Assembly (NCBI GenBank): GCA_949126835.1
Contig: OX421503.1
Location: 889,001 to 953,000 of the forward strand
DNA from: Anisus vortex
Lineage: Eukaryota; Mollusca; Gastropoda; Planorbidae
DNA: 64,000 nucleotides
Direction: 5' to 3'
The translations under genes and the position numbers were made by a program. The notes under the pieces were generated by a model. That model did no database searches and was not told the origin of the DNA. It worked only from the letters and a program-made list of their open reading frames with translations. Numbering within the stretch: the stretch's first letter is position 1; the number at the start of each line of letters is the position of its first letter. Shown one piece after another: positions 21,203 to 31,460 of this stretch.

Positions 21203-22800
21203 GTACCTGGTATTTTATTTCAGTTTATCAGTTTTTAAAAATACATTTGAACTGGCCACATGTGTTTCCTAAATTCGTTCTAACATTTATATATTAATTT
21301 ACATTCATATAATAAGTTATCTTAGACATTGGTGAATGCTGCTATGATCACTTTGGTCCGACGGGTACTTTACTAACTATAAATAATCTTTATCTAATAT
21401 GTTACAGATCCTTTTTTAGAGACTTTAAACCTCACTCACCGGAGTGATCGAATCGAGACTAATCTCTTAGGATTCGGAGGACAAACACACTTGTACTACG
21501 TAGCACAGCCAGGTTCCCATAAAGGGATGGTGCAAACTGTTGACCATTCCCATCCACTCTTTCCTCCTGCAAGGCAGGGCAGTCTAAAAGCAAATGCTCG
21601 ACCGTCTCTTCTGCTTCAAAGCAATGTCGGCACCGCGAATCGAAATTGGGCCTAAATCGTCCGAAATAGGCACCAATAGGGCAGTGCCCTGTACGGAACT
21701 GGGCTATCGTAGCCTGTTCTCTCCTGCGGAGCTTCCACCACGGATCAGCTCGATTTGGCCGTTTTAGTTGCTGCCACACACCTCGACCCTTGTCAGACTC
21801 GTCCCAACTCTTGTTCCATTGTCTTGTCTCCCACTCACGTATTGATCTGCGGGCACTCGCGAAGGTGGACGGACCATCCGGAGTGGGTGTCAGGGATCCC
21901 TTCTTGGCCAAGGCATCCACTATCTCATTGCCAGGGACTCCTGCATGACCTGGAATCCACTGCAAGATGACCTTCACCTCGTACCTGAGGATCAGATCGG
22001 AAATAGCAGCTAATAGTCGGACAAGCAGATCGGGCCAAGTCCCCAAGCCGTCGATGGCTTGGAGTACTGAAAGCGCATCAGTGAAGATAACTACATCAGC
22101 ACGAGCAGCTGGTGTGTCTTCGAACGTTTTCCCAATTGCCACAGCAGCAATTCTGATGGCTTCCATCTCCGCATCAAAGATGCAGATTGCTCCACACGGC
22201 CCACTTAGCTCAGCCCGTTTTTCTTCTGCCTTCGGGTACGACACAAAAGCACCATACCCGGAACGCGCTTCGGTCCCACTGATCGCGCTCCCTTCAGTGT
22301 ATGCCTCAACGAATCCCTTTTTAGAGAAGACTATTCCTTCCTACGCTTATCCTTGGTTTGAGTCTAGTCTTGTAGTTTATTACTGTTTTAAATTATGTTA
22401 ATTTACTGGTTTTCCTGGTTGGTTCAGGCAACACATTCCATGCACGCATGACAATGAATCATTATATACATTTACCTTCCTATAAAACTTTCCTTTGCAC
22501 ATTTTTCTGTGTAATCTGTTACAGTTCAATCCGTTACTGTATATGATATAACTCTGAATGAGTACAGTAAAGCGAGTTTTACAACCAAATGTGAATCTGG
22601 ATATCTTGAAGGTGATTCTGTAAAACTGTCTGGATATATTATCAATGATAAGCATTTTGACGAAACGGAATGTGTAAAATTATTGTTTCTCTTCGGAAAA
22701 GACAGCAAGTCCATGGAAACTGTAAGTACTTTAGTGTTAATATGTACACACGAAGACAGACAAATGTTTTTGTTGAAATTATTGAAATGTACAACGTTTG

Positions 22801-22863
<63 letters not shown>

Positions 22864-25800
22864 AAAAATTCATGATTACTAGCATGTTGCTAGAAACTTA
22901 AGTTATAAATAAATGAAAGTATGTTACATTGACCTTTCATTGTCCCTAGTAGAGTCCGAGGAGATATTCTTTTGGATTTAACTAAATACTTTATCCATCT
23001 TCTGAAAGTTGGAGTTTAAATTGTAAGTTGTAGATTGACTTTATGAGCACCCAATGAAAAAACATGAGTCTTGAATTGCTTTTTTGCCCCATCTATACAT
23101 CATAATAACAAAATAAAGTCAATGGGGAATGTGGGGTCAAATCGAAAATTAGTTTTGAAAAACAAACAAAAACACGATATTAACAGTTCACATCGGATCT
23201 GGGTAGACTTAGTAACACCCTCATGACACTGGAACAGAAACTAACTTTCGCCAACATTAAATTAAGCCAGTCGAAAGTGCAGCGACCACTCATGCCCAGT
23301 TTAGTGTCACATCGTTTCTCTCTTTCTTTTTTAAACTACCTCTCTAATAGAGTGTGTTTTTTCATAATTGGCGTTAATAATAATTAGATCTAATATTGTT
23401 GACATATTTGTTTACATATTTTAATTTTGGCTTTTGTGTCACTTAATGAACTATTTCTTCACTTGCAGATTATTGCACCTTATTTTATATTCGTCTATTT
23501 TAGTGTTTATCTATTTAGTTTGACCTATACTTACTTTTCTATTTTCAAATGCACATTGACAGCTCTCCTATTTTTGTCTGAAAGATTGCGGAGGTTTAAA
23601 TGCAGCCGATCTATTATCATGTAATCATCAAAGTTTTCCAATTCACGTAGCTAGTAACTTAGAATTAATTCAAGAATTGAGCAGCAACTACCTACAGCTC
23701 CAGCTCAATGACAAACACCAAATTTACAAGAGTAACACACTACGTCTTCCAGTAATATACAGTAAGTGAATATTTTAAAAGCAGTTAGATATTGATATCA
23801 ATATGTGACTCATGTTGTCTGTCTAGTATCTTGTCCATTATGAAATAATACACTCAAGCCACTCAGTGAATGTTCAAAGAAAAATGTAATGCTTGAACCA
23901 ATGTTCAATAATAACATTGAACTTCAATGGGTAAAAATAAGTACCTTACTTGTAGTTAAGCAAAAACTTAAAACTGCATCTTGTGCTTTTTATAGATTTT
24001 GGTGCAGAAAGTACTAGAATGGATTTTCCCGTTAGCTTTTGGAATGCAAAGGAAAATGCGCACCAGAAATTGGAAGATACTACGAGAGAAAAAAATATTG
24101 GTACTATTAGGTCATAATAAATAACTATCTACGCAATTACTCTCTACATCAAAATGAAATTTAAATAAATAACTTTACACGAACTAGCAAGACAATATCA
24201 ATTAATATGTAGAAACTATTATAACATGATCCACAGTGATGACAATATGTAATGATATATATTTAAACATACAAATACAATCATTGTATTTATAATTTAT
24301 TATGCAGAATTTAAATATAGAAGAAGTAATTAAAATATGTCTAGAAAAATTATACGAAACGGATATTAGTTCTAATCTAACAGAGCTGGAATGGTTTTAG
24401 GCTAAAATAAAATACGTGGACTTAGTAACCTTGTGATGCTATTAGAGTAATAGTAAAGTACCCGTCGGACCGAATTGATCCATAGGTCTGATGAACCAGC
24501 GTTCACCATTTTCTGTGGCCACCGCATACTAGGTGATTGTGTGGCCAGCACCATACAAAGCCGCCTTTACTTTACCCCAACTAAGGTCAGGTACCCATCA
24601 GAGCTGGGTAAACTCAGGGACACCCTCCAGACCCGGGAAAAAAATCCTAACCTGCACCAGGATTCTAGCCCGGGACCTTCGCTCGCCAGTCGAACGCGCT
24701 GCCGCTTGGCTACCGTGCCCCATATTAGAGTAATTAAGTTAAAAAAGCAAAAATAAGAATCTTATAGCATTGTTTAGCTTTGAACTAAATGTAATACTAT
24801 TTGTATTACACAGTCAATATTTTTAAAACCTCTTTCGTTGTAAATATAGAAAAAAAAATATTATGGGGCAAGTGGCCAAGCGGCAGCGCGTTTGACTGGC
24901 GTACCGAAGGTCCTGGGTTCGAATTCTGGTGAAGGGTAGGATTTTTTTTCCCTGGTCTAGAGCGTGTTCCTGAGTCTACCCAGCTGGCGCCTTGCATAGT
25001 GCTGGCCACAAAATCACCTAGTATGCCGGGGCCACAGCAACTGGTGAACGCTGCTTAATCGACCCTATGTATCAATTCGGTCCGAAGTTACTTACTTCAC
25101 TTTTAAAATAACAATTCTATTACAAGCTTATTGTTACTGATTACAACGCATTTTAAAAGTAATAATTATAATTATTATTCAGCATAACACCCCCTCCCCC
25201 ATTAAAAAGGCTTGTTTTGTATAACATAATACAAACAATTTCAACAACATGGGAAACATTTTACGATTTTAAGACAACTCTTTAACAAAGATAGAGTGTG
25301 AACTGAAATCGCATTTAACATGTACTATATTACTTTTCCCCACTGCCATCCAAGCATCAAGGCGGCGTTGAGGTGCGATTGATGCGCACATTGCTTCCTC
25401 CCCACCAAGGTTCCGAACCTCTCGGTGAGACCTCGGACACGTACGCTGCAGGGCCTGTCCACCAGTTTACGATGAGACAGATGGGAGAAGATGTGCCCAC
25501 TAATAAATAGAAAAACATGCTTACAATCATGCGTAATTAAATAGTCAAAATTAAACACAAAAGAGTAATCTTTGGATGATACAAACATGTATTGATGAAT
25601 GACTGTTGAACTTTTAATTTCATAATATGAATGAAATTATAACTGAGTGTAACAGTGTTTTTATGTTTAAAAAAATTTAAATTTAAAATAAAATAGTAAT
25701 TTACTTGACTTTATTACTTATTTTGCGAGTTTTCAATATTATTTGCCACAGTTGGAGCCATGCATATTGCAACTGCATTAATCCATATTTATATGTTTAC

Positions 25801-28800
25801 AACAGATGCTGGGAATATCAAAATGAAAGTAGGTAGCACATCTATCCAAAACAACTTTACTGTAGTACGTATACCTAAGAATGAAACGGAAATAACACTG
25901 TGTTGTCATGATTCACCCAAACCTTGTATTGCTGTTATTTCCATCAATAATACTTATCAAATTAGTGGGCCAGATTGTGTATCATATCGACCAAAACATG
26001 GGCTGACAGAAAATGTTTCAAGTGGATATATTGTCTGCAACCAGAAATACATCAACCGCTATAGCATACAATTAGAATTCGACAATTCGACAACTCACTA
26101 TATCCAAATACCGATACATCAAGTTGTCACTACAACAACAAGTAAGTTTAATGAAAGATAGTTGTGTACTTTGATAAATGTCCGACCAAGAAAGAAACAC
26201 AGACAATTATATGCATGCAAAGAAAATGAACGATTAATTTGTTTTATTTTAATTACACAAACATTCCCACGTTGAAAGCTACAAACTAGCCATCGTTGAA
26301 AGTTAGAAACAATACGATGTTGAAAACTATTTAGTCGTTCATATTTTTCATCTTTTTTAAAAGAGCATTAAAAAGAAAACATTATCTAAAGCTTAAAGAA
26401 ATAATTTCCTAGTAAATTCTCCAGTTTTCGACATTCAATGAAATGAATATTATTTTCATTCATGTGTAATTATTATCAAATATATTAAACCAATAACCTT
26501 TATTTCCTATTATTTAAATAATAAATAATAAAGAGCCCCGTTTCTCTCTGATGACCGTTGGCCTTAGAGCCTTCTCAGTATCCGGTCCGAAGGTGTGGAA
26601 TCTTCTTCCCATTCAACTCAAGCAAACAAGCTCCATTGATTCCTTCAAGAAGAACCTAAAAACTCATTATTTCAATATTTTTCTCAGTTAACATGCTTTA
26701 GAGCCCCACTGTCTTACTTATATGTTAGGTCGGTTATTTTGTTTTAGTTGTTTGATTTTTTCTATGTTTGTAATGTTTTGAATCATCATTTAGTTGTTTT
26801 TCTTATCTCTTGGCCTATAGATTGTATCTGTGTTCTTTAATTGTTATGTTAAATGCGCTCTGAGCTTACAGTATGTTTGTTGGCAGCGCTATACAATGTC
26901 ATCATTATTATTATCATTATTAATTATTTTATTCCTACTGTCTTACAATTATGAAGACATTTTTTTGTTAACTCAAACGACATTTGTCAACTTTGTTAAA
27001 AAAATGTGATGAGTTAAATAATATAACAACGTGTACTTCAAAGGGTTGTTAAACTCCAGTGAATCGGGAGTCTGAGAGTAAAACTAACATCAGACTTCTG
27101 GCATCTTTGAAAACATCCACCCAACCAGGTCTTTTACTTATTATTTAAAAAAAAAATTGTTTTCCTTTTGTTTTTACTATGTAAGTATGTTTGTTTGTAC
27201 AGTTCTACCGACAAAACCTTTGTAACACAAATCAACCCGTTTCCCTTCATGCTTTCCAGTTAAAACCATGACTCTCAAACAAATTTCCAATAACAACATG
27301 TTTGAATACTTTTTCCCAATCATCTTCTTTACAGACAAAGCATTTGTAACATGTAAGATAAGATCGCACATAGAGTCAACCTAAAGTCTAGTCTCCTAGA
27401 ATTTGTTTAAGGATCTTGGCATATTGTGTCATTGTTGGCATCTTTATTTAGTGTCTTCATGTCCTCGTACTTCTGTGTTCTAAGGCAATGCACACAAATT
27501 GTTACCAACGAGATTGAAAAACATTAGTAATGGCTTTGTCGTTGAAGGCAATATAATTATGGAAAATCTCTCCTAAAGCGTTTTTTTATTAGTGAGACTA
27601 GTTTAAATTAATACATTTGTTATTCTATAGCCAACACCAAAGTTGTATATACATCTAGTAAAGGTACATCAATGATTACAAAGCTCTCGACTACAAGCCC
27701 TAGAAGTAAGAAATATACAATCTATATATATAAAAAGACCATGTTAGGCCCCCCCGCGGATCCCCATTGGTCAATTTGAAATCACGTGATATCACTGACC
27801 TATCTAGGCCTAGCCCTATATACCGTCTGATAATTTTTCACATCGGACATGTGTCTTCGATAGCTCAGTGGTAAACGTAGTGGACTGCTATACGAGCGAC
27901 CAGAGTTCGATTCTCCAGTTATATTATACTTTTTTTTTTTCGACAATTAATTTTTCAAACTTTTCAAAACAAAAGACATTGTAAATCTACAGGCAATATA
28001 GATTTTGTTAAATAAAAATATTTGCCTTTTTTTACCCGATTACAATATTTATTTACTTTCCTAAAAGTATTAAGTAAAAAAATTATAATTTAAATATAAG
28101 ATTAATAGCTTTCTTTTAAGTGTAGTTAATAAATTTGTTATCTACACCTCAAAAAGTCCTTTTTTTTTTCACCCGGGCAACGCCGGGCAATGTAGCTTGT
28201 TATATATAAAGTATAGTGGTTCATTAAAACTTTCATATTTATAACACTTTTGTAAAATTAGTTTAAAGTTAAAAACCACATTCTTAGCAAGTTGAGTGAA
28301 CTAATACATTTTAAACTCTTAAACTATATAATGTGTCTGTGTGTGTTTGTAGTTCTTTCAAAATTGTTTAGCGATTGCACTAAATCCTATGTTATTTATT
28401 TATTTCTTTTTTTTTTCACTCTAAGCTACGACAATGCTTAAAGTTCCAAAGAAGCTAATCAATTCAACAAGAACGTTTATTCTGGAGATAGTTAAATCTA
28501 CAGATAAAGGTGCTTTTAATTATTACTTTTGATTATTTACTGGTAGGCCTTGGAATCTACATGTTACGTATCATTAGCTTCCTTCTTCAATGAATGATAT
28601 GTGCATATACACAATGACATAAATGTTTCTTACCAACATATAATAGAACAACAATTAATTACCAGAATATTCACAATGGCAATGAAAAACTGTTGACAAC
28701 TAATTACCAGAACATTGACAATGGCAATGAAAAACAGTTGACAACTAATTACCAGAACATTGACAATGGCAATGAAAAACAGTTGACAACTAATTACCAG

Positions 28801-29620
28801 AACATTGACAATAGCAATAAAGAACATTTGACGATAATTGTGGCTTTGGGTGTCCTCAGTTCTGTTCTGGTCTTAGTCTTGACCACATTTTTCATCATAT
28901 TTCAGTGCCGTAAGTTGTATGTCTTTGATTTATCGCATGTGCATATTTATAAAACCAGACCATACAGATATATATATATATATATATATATATAATGATA
29001 TCACGAGAATGCAATTGTATTATTTATAATAGAATATACAATTTTACAAGTGGAATTTTCGGTATCTTACACACATGCAACATGAGAAATTATAAATGTT
29101 GGAATAGCGTTGATGTTTAAGGGTCTAAATCACTGTGTATATAAAAATGCATGTCTTGTTTTTTAACGCCATTAATGAGTACTCAAAGACCTTTAACTGT
29201 TAGTTAAAAGAACATGTAGTTGTGTTGGCACCACGGTTCACGTTCATTTTGCGGCTACGTATCCGATGAAAGCTGCTTCACAATCCATGCCGACTAAAAT
29301 AGCTCTTAAATGCTATAGATTTGAACCTTTACAGTCCCGGGCGCGTATATAGCGGAACTGAAGGCAGCATAGATAGAAGTAGGTCGGTACGGGAAGGGTT
29401 AACGCACATATGAAATATAAATACTTTCTAGAATAGTATAGCCTACATAATGAGTAGATCTATGTTTCTTTTTGTAACAATTACAGTATTGTCGTGTTTG
29501 TGTTCTATTCTGACAGGAGTCAAAATTTACGCAAGATTTAGAAGACGTAAAAGACGTTCCTCCACAGTCAGCGCCCATGGTTATGAATCTATTTATGACG
29601 TATATAATTCTCCACAATAA
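21139..29620 (+). CDS. Gene B: Ig-like single-pass membrane receptor, tail probably truncated by an in-frame stop
   Basis: Nine hand-assembled exons: 21139-21202, 22525-22721, 23563-23761, 23996-24100, 25806-26141, 27631-27705, 28426-28509, 28647-28909 and 29517-29620. They give about 475 residues: signal, a two-exon D2-like domain, a linker, a 111-residue cysteine-rich domain, Ser/Thr-rich stalk exons, a 45-bp coding repeat next to the membrane, a TM helix and a basic tail with GYESIYDVY. All phases agree except between exons 7 and 8, where phase 1 meets an acceptor needing phase 2 (or 0 at 28666). Either a donor is misplaced, a small exon is missing, or the gene is damaged. Transcribed away from gene A; probably a cell-surface receptor of the same family. 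Confidence 0.66.
21459..22311 (-). mobile_element. I-clade LINE fragment: RNase H domain and C-terminus
   Basis: Minus-strand frame AYTEGSAISGTEARSGYGAF (22295-22240), DAEMEAIRIAA, VVIFTDALSVLQAI, LQWIPGHAGVPGNEIVDALA and a CRHC-x(n)-H-x(3)-C end. These are RNase H motifs with the D-x-E-x-D set partly changed (YTEG where YTDG is usual). In snails the nimbus element is a known I-clade LINE with RNase H; identity not tested. Lies in gene B intron 1. Confidence 0.75.
22312..22460 (-). mobile_element. LINE-1 family 3-prime fragment fused to an RNase H LINE
   Basis: Contains CCTACGCTTATCCTTGGTTT and TTACTGGTTTTCCTGGTTGG, matching the LINE-1 3-prime end. It abuts the 5-prime truncation point of the RNase H LINE fragment at 22311. 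Confidence 0.6.
22525..22721 (+). CDS. Gene B exon 2: ectodomain, D2-like first half
   Basis: A 197-bp exon, phase 1 in and phase 0 out, acceptor TCTGTTACAG, donor GTAAGT. It encodes VQSVTVYDITLNEYSKASF, then TKCESGYLEGDSVKLSGYII and ETECVKLLFLF. The phase pattern matches the D2a/D3a exons of gene A, though it is longer and lacks the YP motif. Confidence 0.6.
22804..22861 (+). repeat. AT microsatellite
   Basis: Pure (AT)n about 80 bp after gene B exon 2. Confidence 0.95.
23190..23300 (-). mobile_element. SINE-A fragment, decayed
   Basis: CATCGGATCTGGGTAGACTT AGTAACACCCTCATGACAC and CAGTCGAAAGTGCAGCGACC match SINE-A with many changes. Confidence 0.5.
23563..23761 (+). CDS. Gene B exon 3: ectodomain, D2-like second half
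   Basis: A 199-bp exon, phase 0 in and phase 1 out, acceptor ATTGACAG, donor GTAAGTGA. The start LSYFCLKDCGGLNAADLLSC carries three Cys. This acceptor was preferred to CACTTGCAG at 23469 because the downstream frame closes from that site, whereas here both phases match and the length equals gene A exon 4. Confidence 0.6.
23996..24100 (+). CDS. Gene B exon 4: linker
   Basis: A 105-bp phase 1-1 exon, acceptor TTTTTATAG, donor GTACTATT (weak). It encodes a polar 34-residue stretch including FGAESTRMDFPVSFWNAKEN. It contains no Cys. It could be skipped without changing frame. Confidence 0.45.
24455..24722 (-). mobile_element. SINE-A
   Basis: Full-length minus copy from AGTACCCGTCGGACCGAAT to TACCGTGCCCCAT, gene B intron 4. 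Confidence 0.78.
24863..25090 (+). mobile_element. SINE-A
   Basis: Plus copy with GGGGCAAGTGGCCAAGCGGC and GGGTTCGAATTC; inverted relative to the copy 140 bp upstream, so the two could form a hairpin. Confidence 0.75.
25806..26141 (+). CDS. Gene B exon 5: second cysteine-rich ectodomain
   Basis: A 336-bp phase 1-1 exon, acceptor TTTACAACAG, donor GTAAGTTT; same length and phases as the Ig-like exon of gene D. It carries ITLCCHDSPKPCIAVISINN, GPDCVSY and SGYIVCNQKY, five Cys, several N-glycosylation sequons, and alternating hydrophobic strands, ending in a Thr-rich run. An alternative acceptor at 25751 (TTTGCCACAG) is also phase-compatible and would add 18 residues. Confidence 0.65.
26527..26935 (+). 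mobile_element. L2/CR1-like LINE 3-prime fragment
   Basis: Reads LRAFSVSGPKVWNLLPIQLK, then SIDSFKKNLKTHYF, followed by a 3-prime UTR and an ATT-type tail at 26903-26935. Gene B intron 5. Confidence 0.62.
27631..27705 (+). CDS. Gene B exon 6: Ser/Thr-rich stalk
   Basis: A 75-bp phase 1-1 exon, acceptor TTATTCTATAG, donor GTAAGAAA, encoding TNTKVVYTSSKGTSMITKLS then TTSPR. A short Ser/Thr-rich stalk likely to be O-glycosylated. A Helitron-like element begins 16 bases after it. Confidence 0.5.
27721..28205 (+). mobile_element. Probable non-autonomous Helitron-like element
   Basis: Starts TCTATATATATAAAAAGACC and ends with CCCGGGCAACGCCGGGCAAT GTAGCTTGT, a GC hairpin near the end. These are the termini I associate with Helitron-2/Helentron families in molluscs and insects. 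Contains a tRNA-like segment at 27855-27922. Gene B intron 6. Confidence 0.5.
27855..27922 (+). other. tRNA-like segment inside the Helitron-like element
   Basis: ATAGCTCAGTGGTAAACGTA fits an A-box/D-arm and AGAGTTCGATTCTC fits a B-box/T-arm. Stem pairing is poor at the acceptor, so it is more likely a pol III promoter relic than a working tRNA. Confidence 0.4.
28426..28509 (+). CDS. Gene B exon 7: stalk (donor uncertain)
   Basis: An 84-bp exon entering in phase 1 after a long T tract and CTCTAAG; only this frame is open: TTMLKVPKKLINSTRTFILE then IVKSTDKG. The donor at 28510 (GTGCTT) gives phase 1, which does not fit the next exon. GTTTAT at 28475 would give phase 2 but is a weak donor. Confidence 0.4.
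28647..28909 (+). CDS. Gene B exon 8: tandem-repeat stalk plus transmembrane helix
   Basis: About three and a half 45-bp in-frame repeats (TNYQNIDNGNEKQLT type) are followed by TIIVALGVLSSVLVLVLTTF and FIIFQC, a clear TM helix, then the donor GTAAGTTG in phase 1. The start is AG at 28646 (phase 2) or AG at 28665 (phase 0). The repeat places Asn-rich spacer right outside the membrane and is a likely length polymorphism. Confidence 0.62.
28648..28812 (+). repeat. 45-bp coding tandem repeat in gene B
   Basis: TTGACAACTAATTACCAGAA CATTGACAATGGCAATG-type units, in frame, three and a half copies, encoding the Asn-rich spacer before the TM helix. Copies 2 and 3 are nearly identical, so expansion is recent. 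Confidence 0.9.
28968..28995 (+). repeat. AT microsatellite
   Basis: Short (AT)n about 60 bp after the gene B TM exon donor. Confidence 0.9.
29329..29402 (+). repeat. 74-bp dispersed repeat, copy 1
   Basis: TTACAGTCCCGGGCGCGTAT ATAGCGGAACTG and onward to GGGAAGGGTTAA; matches 63245-63318 with four differences. Family unknown; in gene B intron 8. Confidence 0.8.
29517..29620 (+). CDS. Gene B exon 9: cytoplasmic tail, stop TAA
   Basis: Acceptor CTATTCTGACAG, phase 1. The tail reads RVKIYARFRRRKRRSSTVSA, then HGYESIYDVYNSPQ and TAA. The polybasic start fits an inner-membrane flank. HGYESIYDV is the counterpart of HVYESVEDV in gene C. The reading frame continues after the stop for 26 codons (see 29621-29701). 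Confidence 0.68.
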
Positions 29621-29701
29621 CTTACTTATGTAAATGTACATCCTGTTGTATCTATAAACAATGATACTGAGTCGGATACATGTTATATTACGCCAATATG
29701 A
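29621..29701 (+). pseudogene. In-frame continuation of the gene B tail after the stop
   Basis: Directly after TAA the same frame runs LTYVNVHPVVSINNDTESDT then CYITPI and TGA. L-T-Y-V-N-V fits the ITIM consensus [ILVS]-x-Y-x-x-[ILV]. The tail of gene C has a similar YVNN-V segment near its end, which suggests this stretch was once, or still is, translated. Options are a recent nonsense mutation, a population polymorphism, stop-codon readthrough or an assembly error. Confidence 0.45.
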
Positions 29702-30204
29702 ACATATTAAACAGTATTTGGACAGTATCTCACGTGATTTCATTTTTTTTAATGTTCTTATTTAGCATGAATTTTATTTGTGATATTATTTTTAATAATC
29801 TTATCTTAAAATACGAGACCGGCAGGTACGAGATAGTCCACGCCTTAGTCAAGAAGAGGTTCTCCTGAGCCAACTTCATTTGAAGAACGATCCGATTGTG
29901 GTAGTCAGAACAATGATACAATGTCTACGGTACACGTAACAAACAAAACAATTCAGGGTATAAAACGCACTTATGCTGTCATTATCAAATTATGTACCTT
30001 CATAATCACTTATGATTTCAAGCCATTGGTTAATCAACACTGGATTATAAAATTAAACGATAAGAATACCAAATGTATTAAGTAGAACTATTCATAAGTC
30101 TAAGATAATAAGACTATGCCTAATAGTCTACTAAAGTGAAGAAAAAAAGTCCTTCGAGATCAATTATTTGCCCAAACCAACTTAAAATAAAGAAAAGTGC
30201 TCTG

Positions 30205-31460
30205 AAAGACAAAAGGCTCCTATTTGAAGAGCTTGCAACAGAGGCCGAACAAGCACCAACGAAGGTGGGCTGAACACTTTGAGGAACTCCTCAAACGCCC
30301 CCCCCCCCCTCCGCAATCATTAGTAAGATCAGACTTCCCACCTGCAGACTCAGTGCTTAAAATCAACACTGACCCTTTCATAAAGACAGACGTCTTCAAA
30401 CATTAGAGAACAGAAGGGCAAAGAGTAAAGTAGTAATAATACATAAGGCATTAAACTCTTATTTAGAAATACAACCCAATAACAACCTGTTACAAAGCTC
30501 AGATAAACATAAAGACAAAATCACTTTCTTGTCTTTGCGAAAACAAACGTATATAGCTACTCTTTATTCTCGACTGGCATTCGGGCATTGAAACCAGGAA
30601 AACCAGTAACTTAACATCATTTGAAACATTAATCAAAATGCAACACTAGACTCGGACCACGGATGAGCGTAGGACGCAATAATCTTCTTTATAGAAGGAG
30701 CGTCTGTAATGTATTAGATAAGATACGAATCTGAAAAATGGGAAAAGCAGCTGGCCCAGATGAAATACCACATGGGGTGCTTAAAGCAGCCAGCCAAAAT
30801 GTTGCTGCCTTTATTTATTTCATATAATTTGTAGGGAAGACAATTAACAAGTAGACTGGTTAAAAGGGCCACAAGATAAAACTCCCCAAGAAAAGAGACC
30901 TACTATTCTGCACAAAACTTGCGTGGAATCATGCTGCTATCAGTACCTAGCTAAATACTGAAACCATGACCCTTTTTAAGAAACAAGGGAAACCAATCAA
31001 GGTTGGAGACAGTGAGATGAAAGAAATCACCTCTTTCACATACCTGGGCAGTATAGTCTCAGTAACGGGTGGCGCTGACGAAGACATGAAGGCAATGATA
31101 AAGAAAGCGAGACATGCCTTCATTAGCCGAGACCAATTTTGAGGTCAACAGCCCTGTCTGTCAGAAATAAATTACGAATCGTCAACACAAACGTAAAGTC
31201 AGTGCTTCTCTGTGACTCAGAGACCTGGGGAGTCACCAACACGATGAACAGGACATCACTAGATGGGCTCTGCAATAGAACCCCCAGGGAAAGAGACGCT
31301 CATCAGAAGAGAAATAAAAAAGCTGCAACCTGTCAAGGGGTGAACTAAAAAAAGGCTGCCCAGAGTCAAGTGCGCTTGAGAGCTGTTGTGGAGGCCCTAT
31401 CGTCCCCGAGGAACCCAAGGATCTAAGCAAGTTAGCAAAGTAAGAAAGAGTACATTGCAT
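30205..31460 (+). mobile_element. RTE-like LINE, decayed
   Basis: Segments in order: RRWAEHFEELLKRP (30250-30300), then after the nested LINE-1 piece KMGKAAGPDEIPHGVLKAAS (30734-30795), then EITSFTYLGSIVSVTGGADE (31022-31085) and LSVRNKLRIVNTNVKSVLL (31150-31210). These are standard endonuclease-RT polyprotein motifs. Stops and frameshifts throughout; not functional. Confidence 0.72.
30397..30725 (+). mobile_element. LINE-1 family 3-prime fragment nested in an RTE-like LINE
   Basis: Plus-strand copy of the LINE-1 3-prime end: CATAAGGCATTAAACTC, TACAACCCAATAACAACCTG and the GGACGCAATAATCTTCTTTA end. It interrupts the RTE-like LINE between residues DVFK and KMGKAAGPDEIP, giving the order of insertion. 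Confidence 0.7.

Noticed and set aside
23427..23624. Hydrophobic frame after a good acceptor at 23469 as a gene B exon
   Set aside because: It closes at TAA and lacks family features; the exon at 23563-23761 in another frame fits phase and length of its paralogue.
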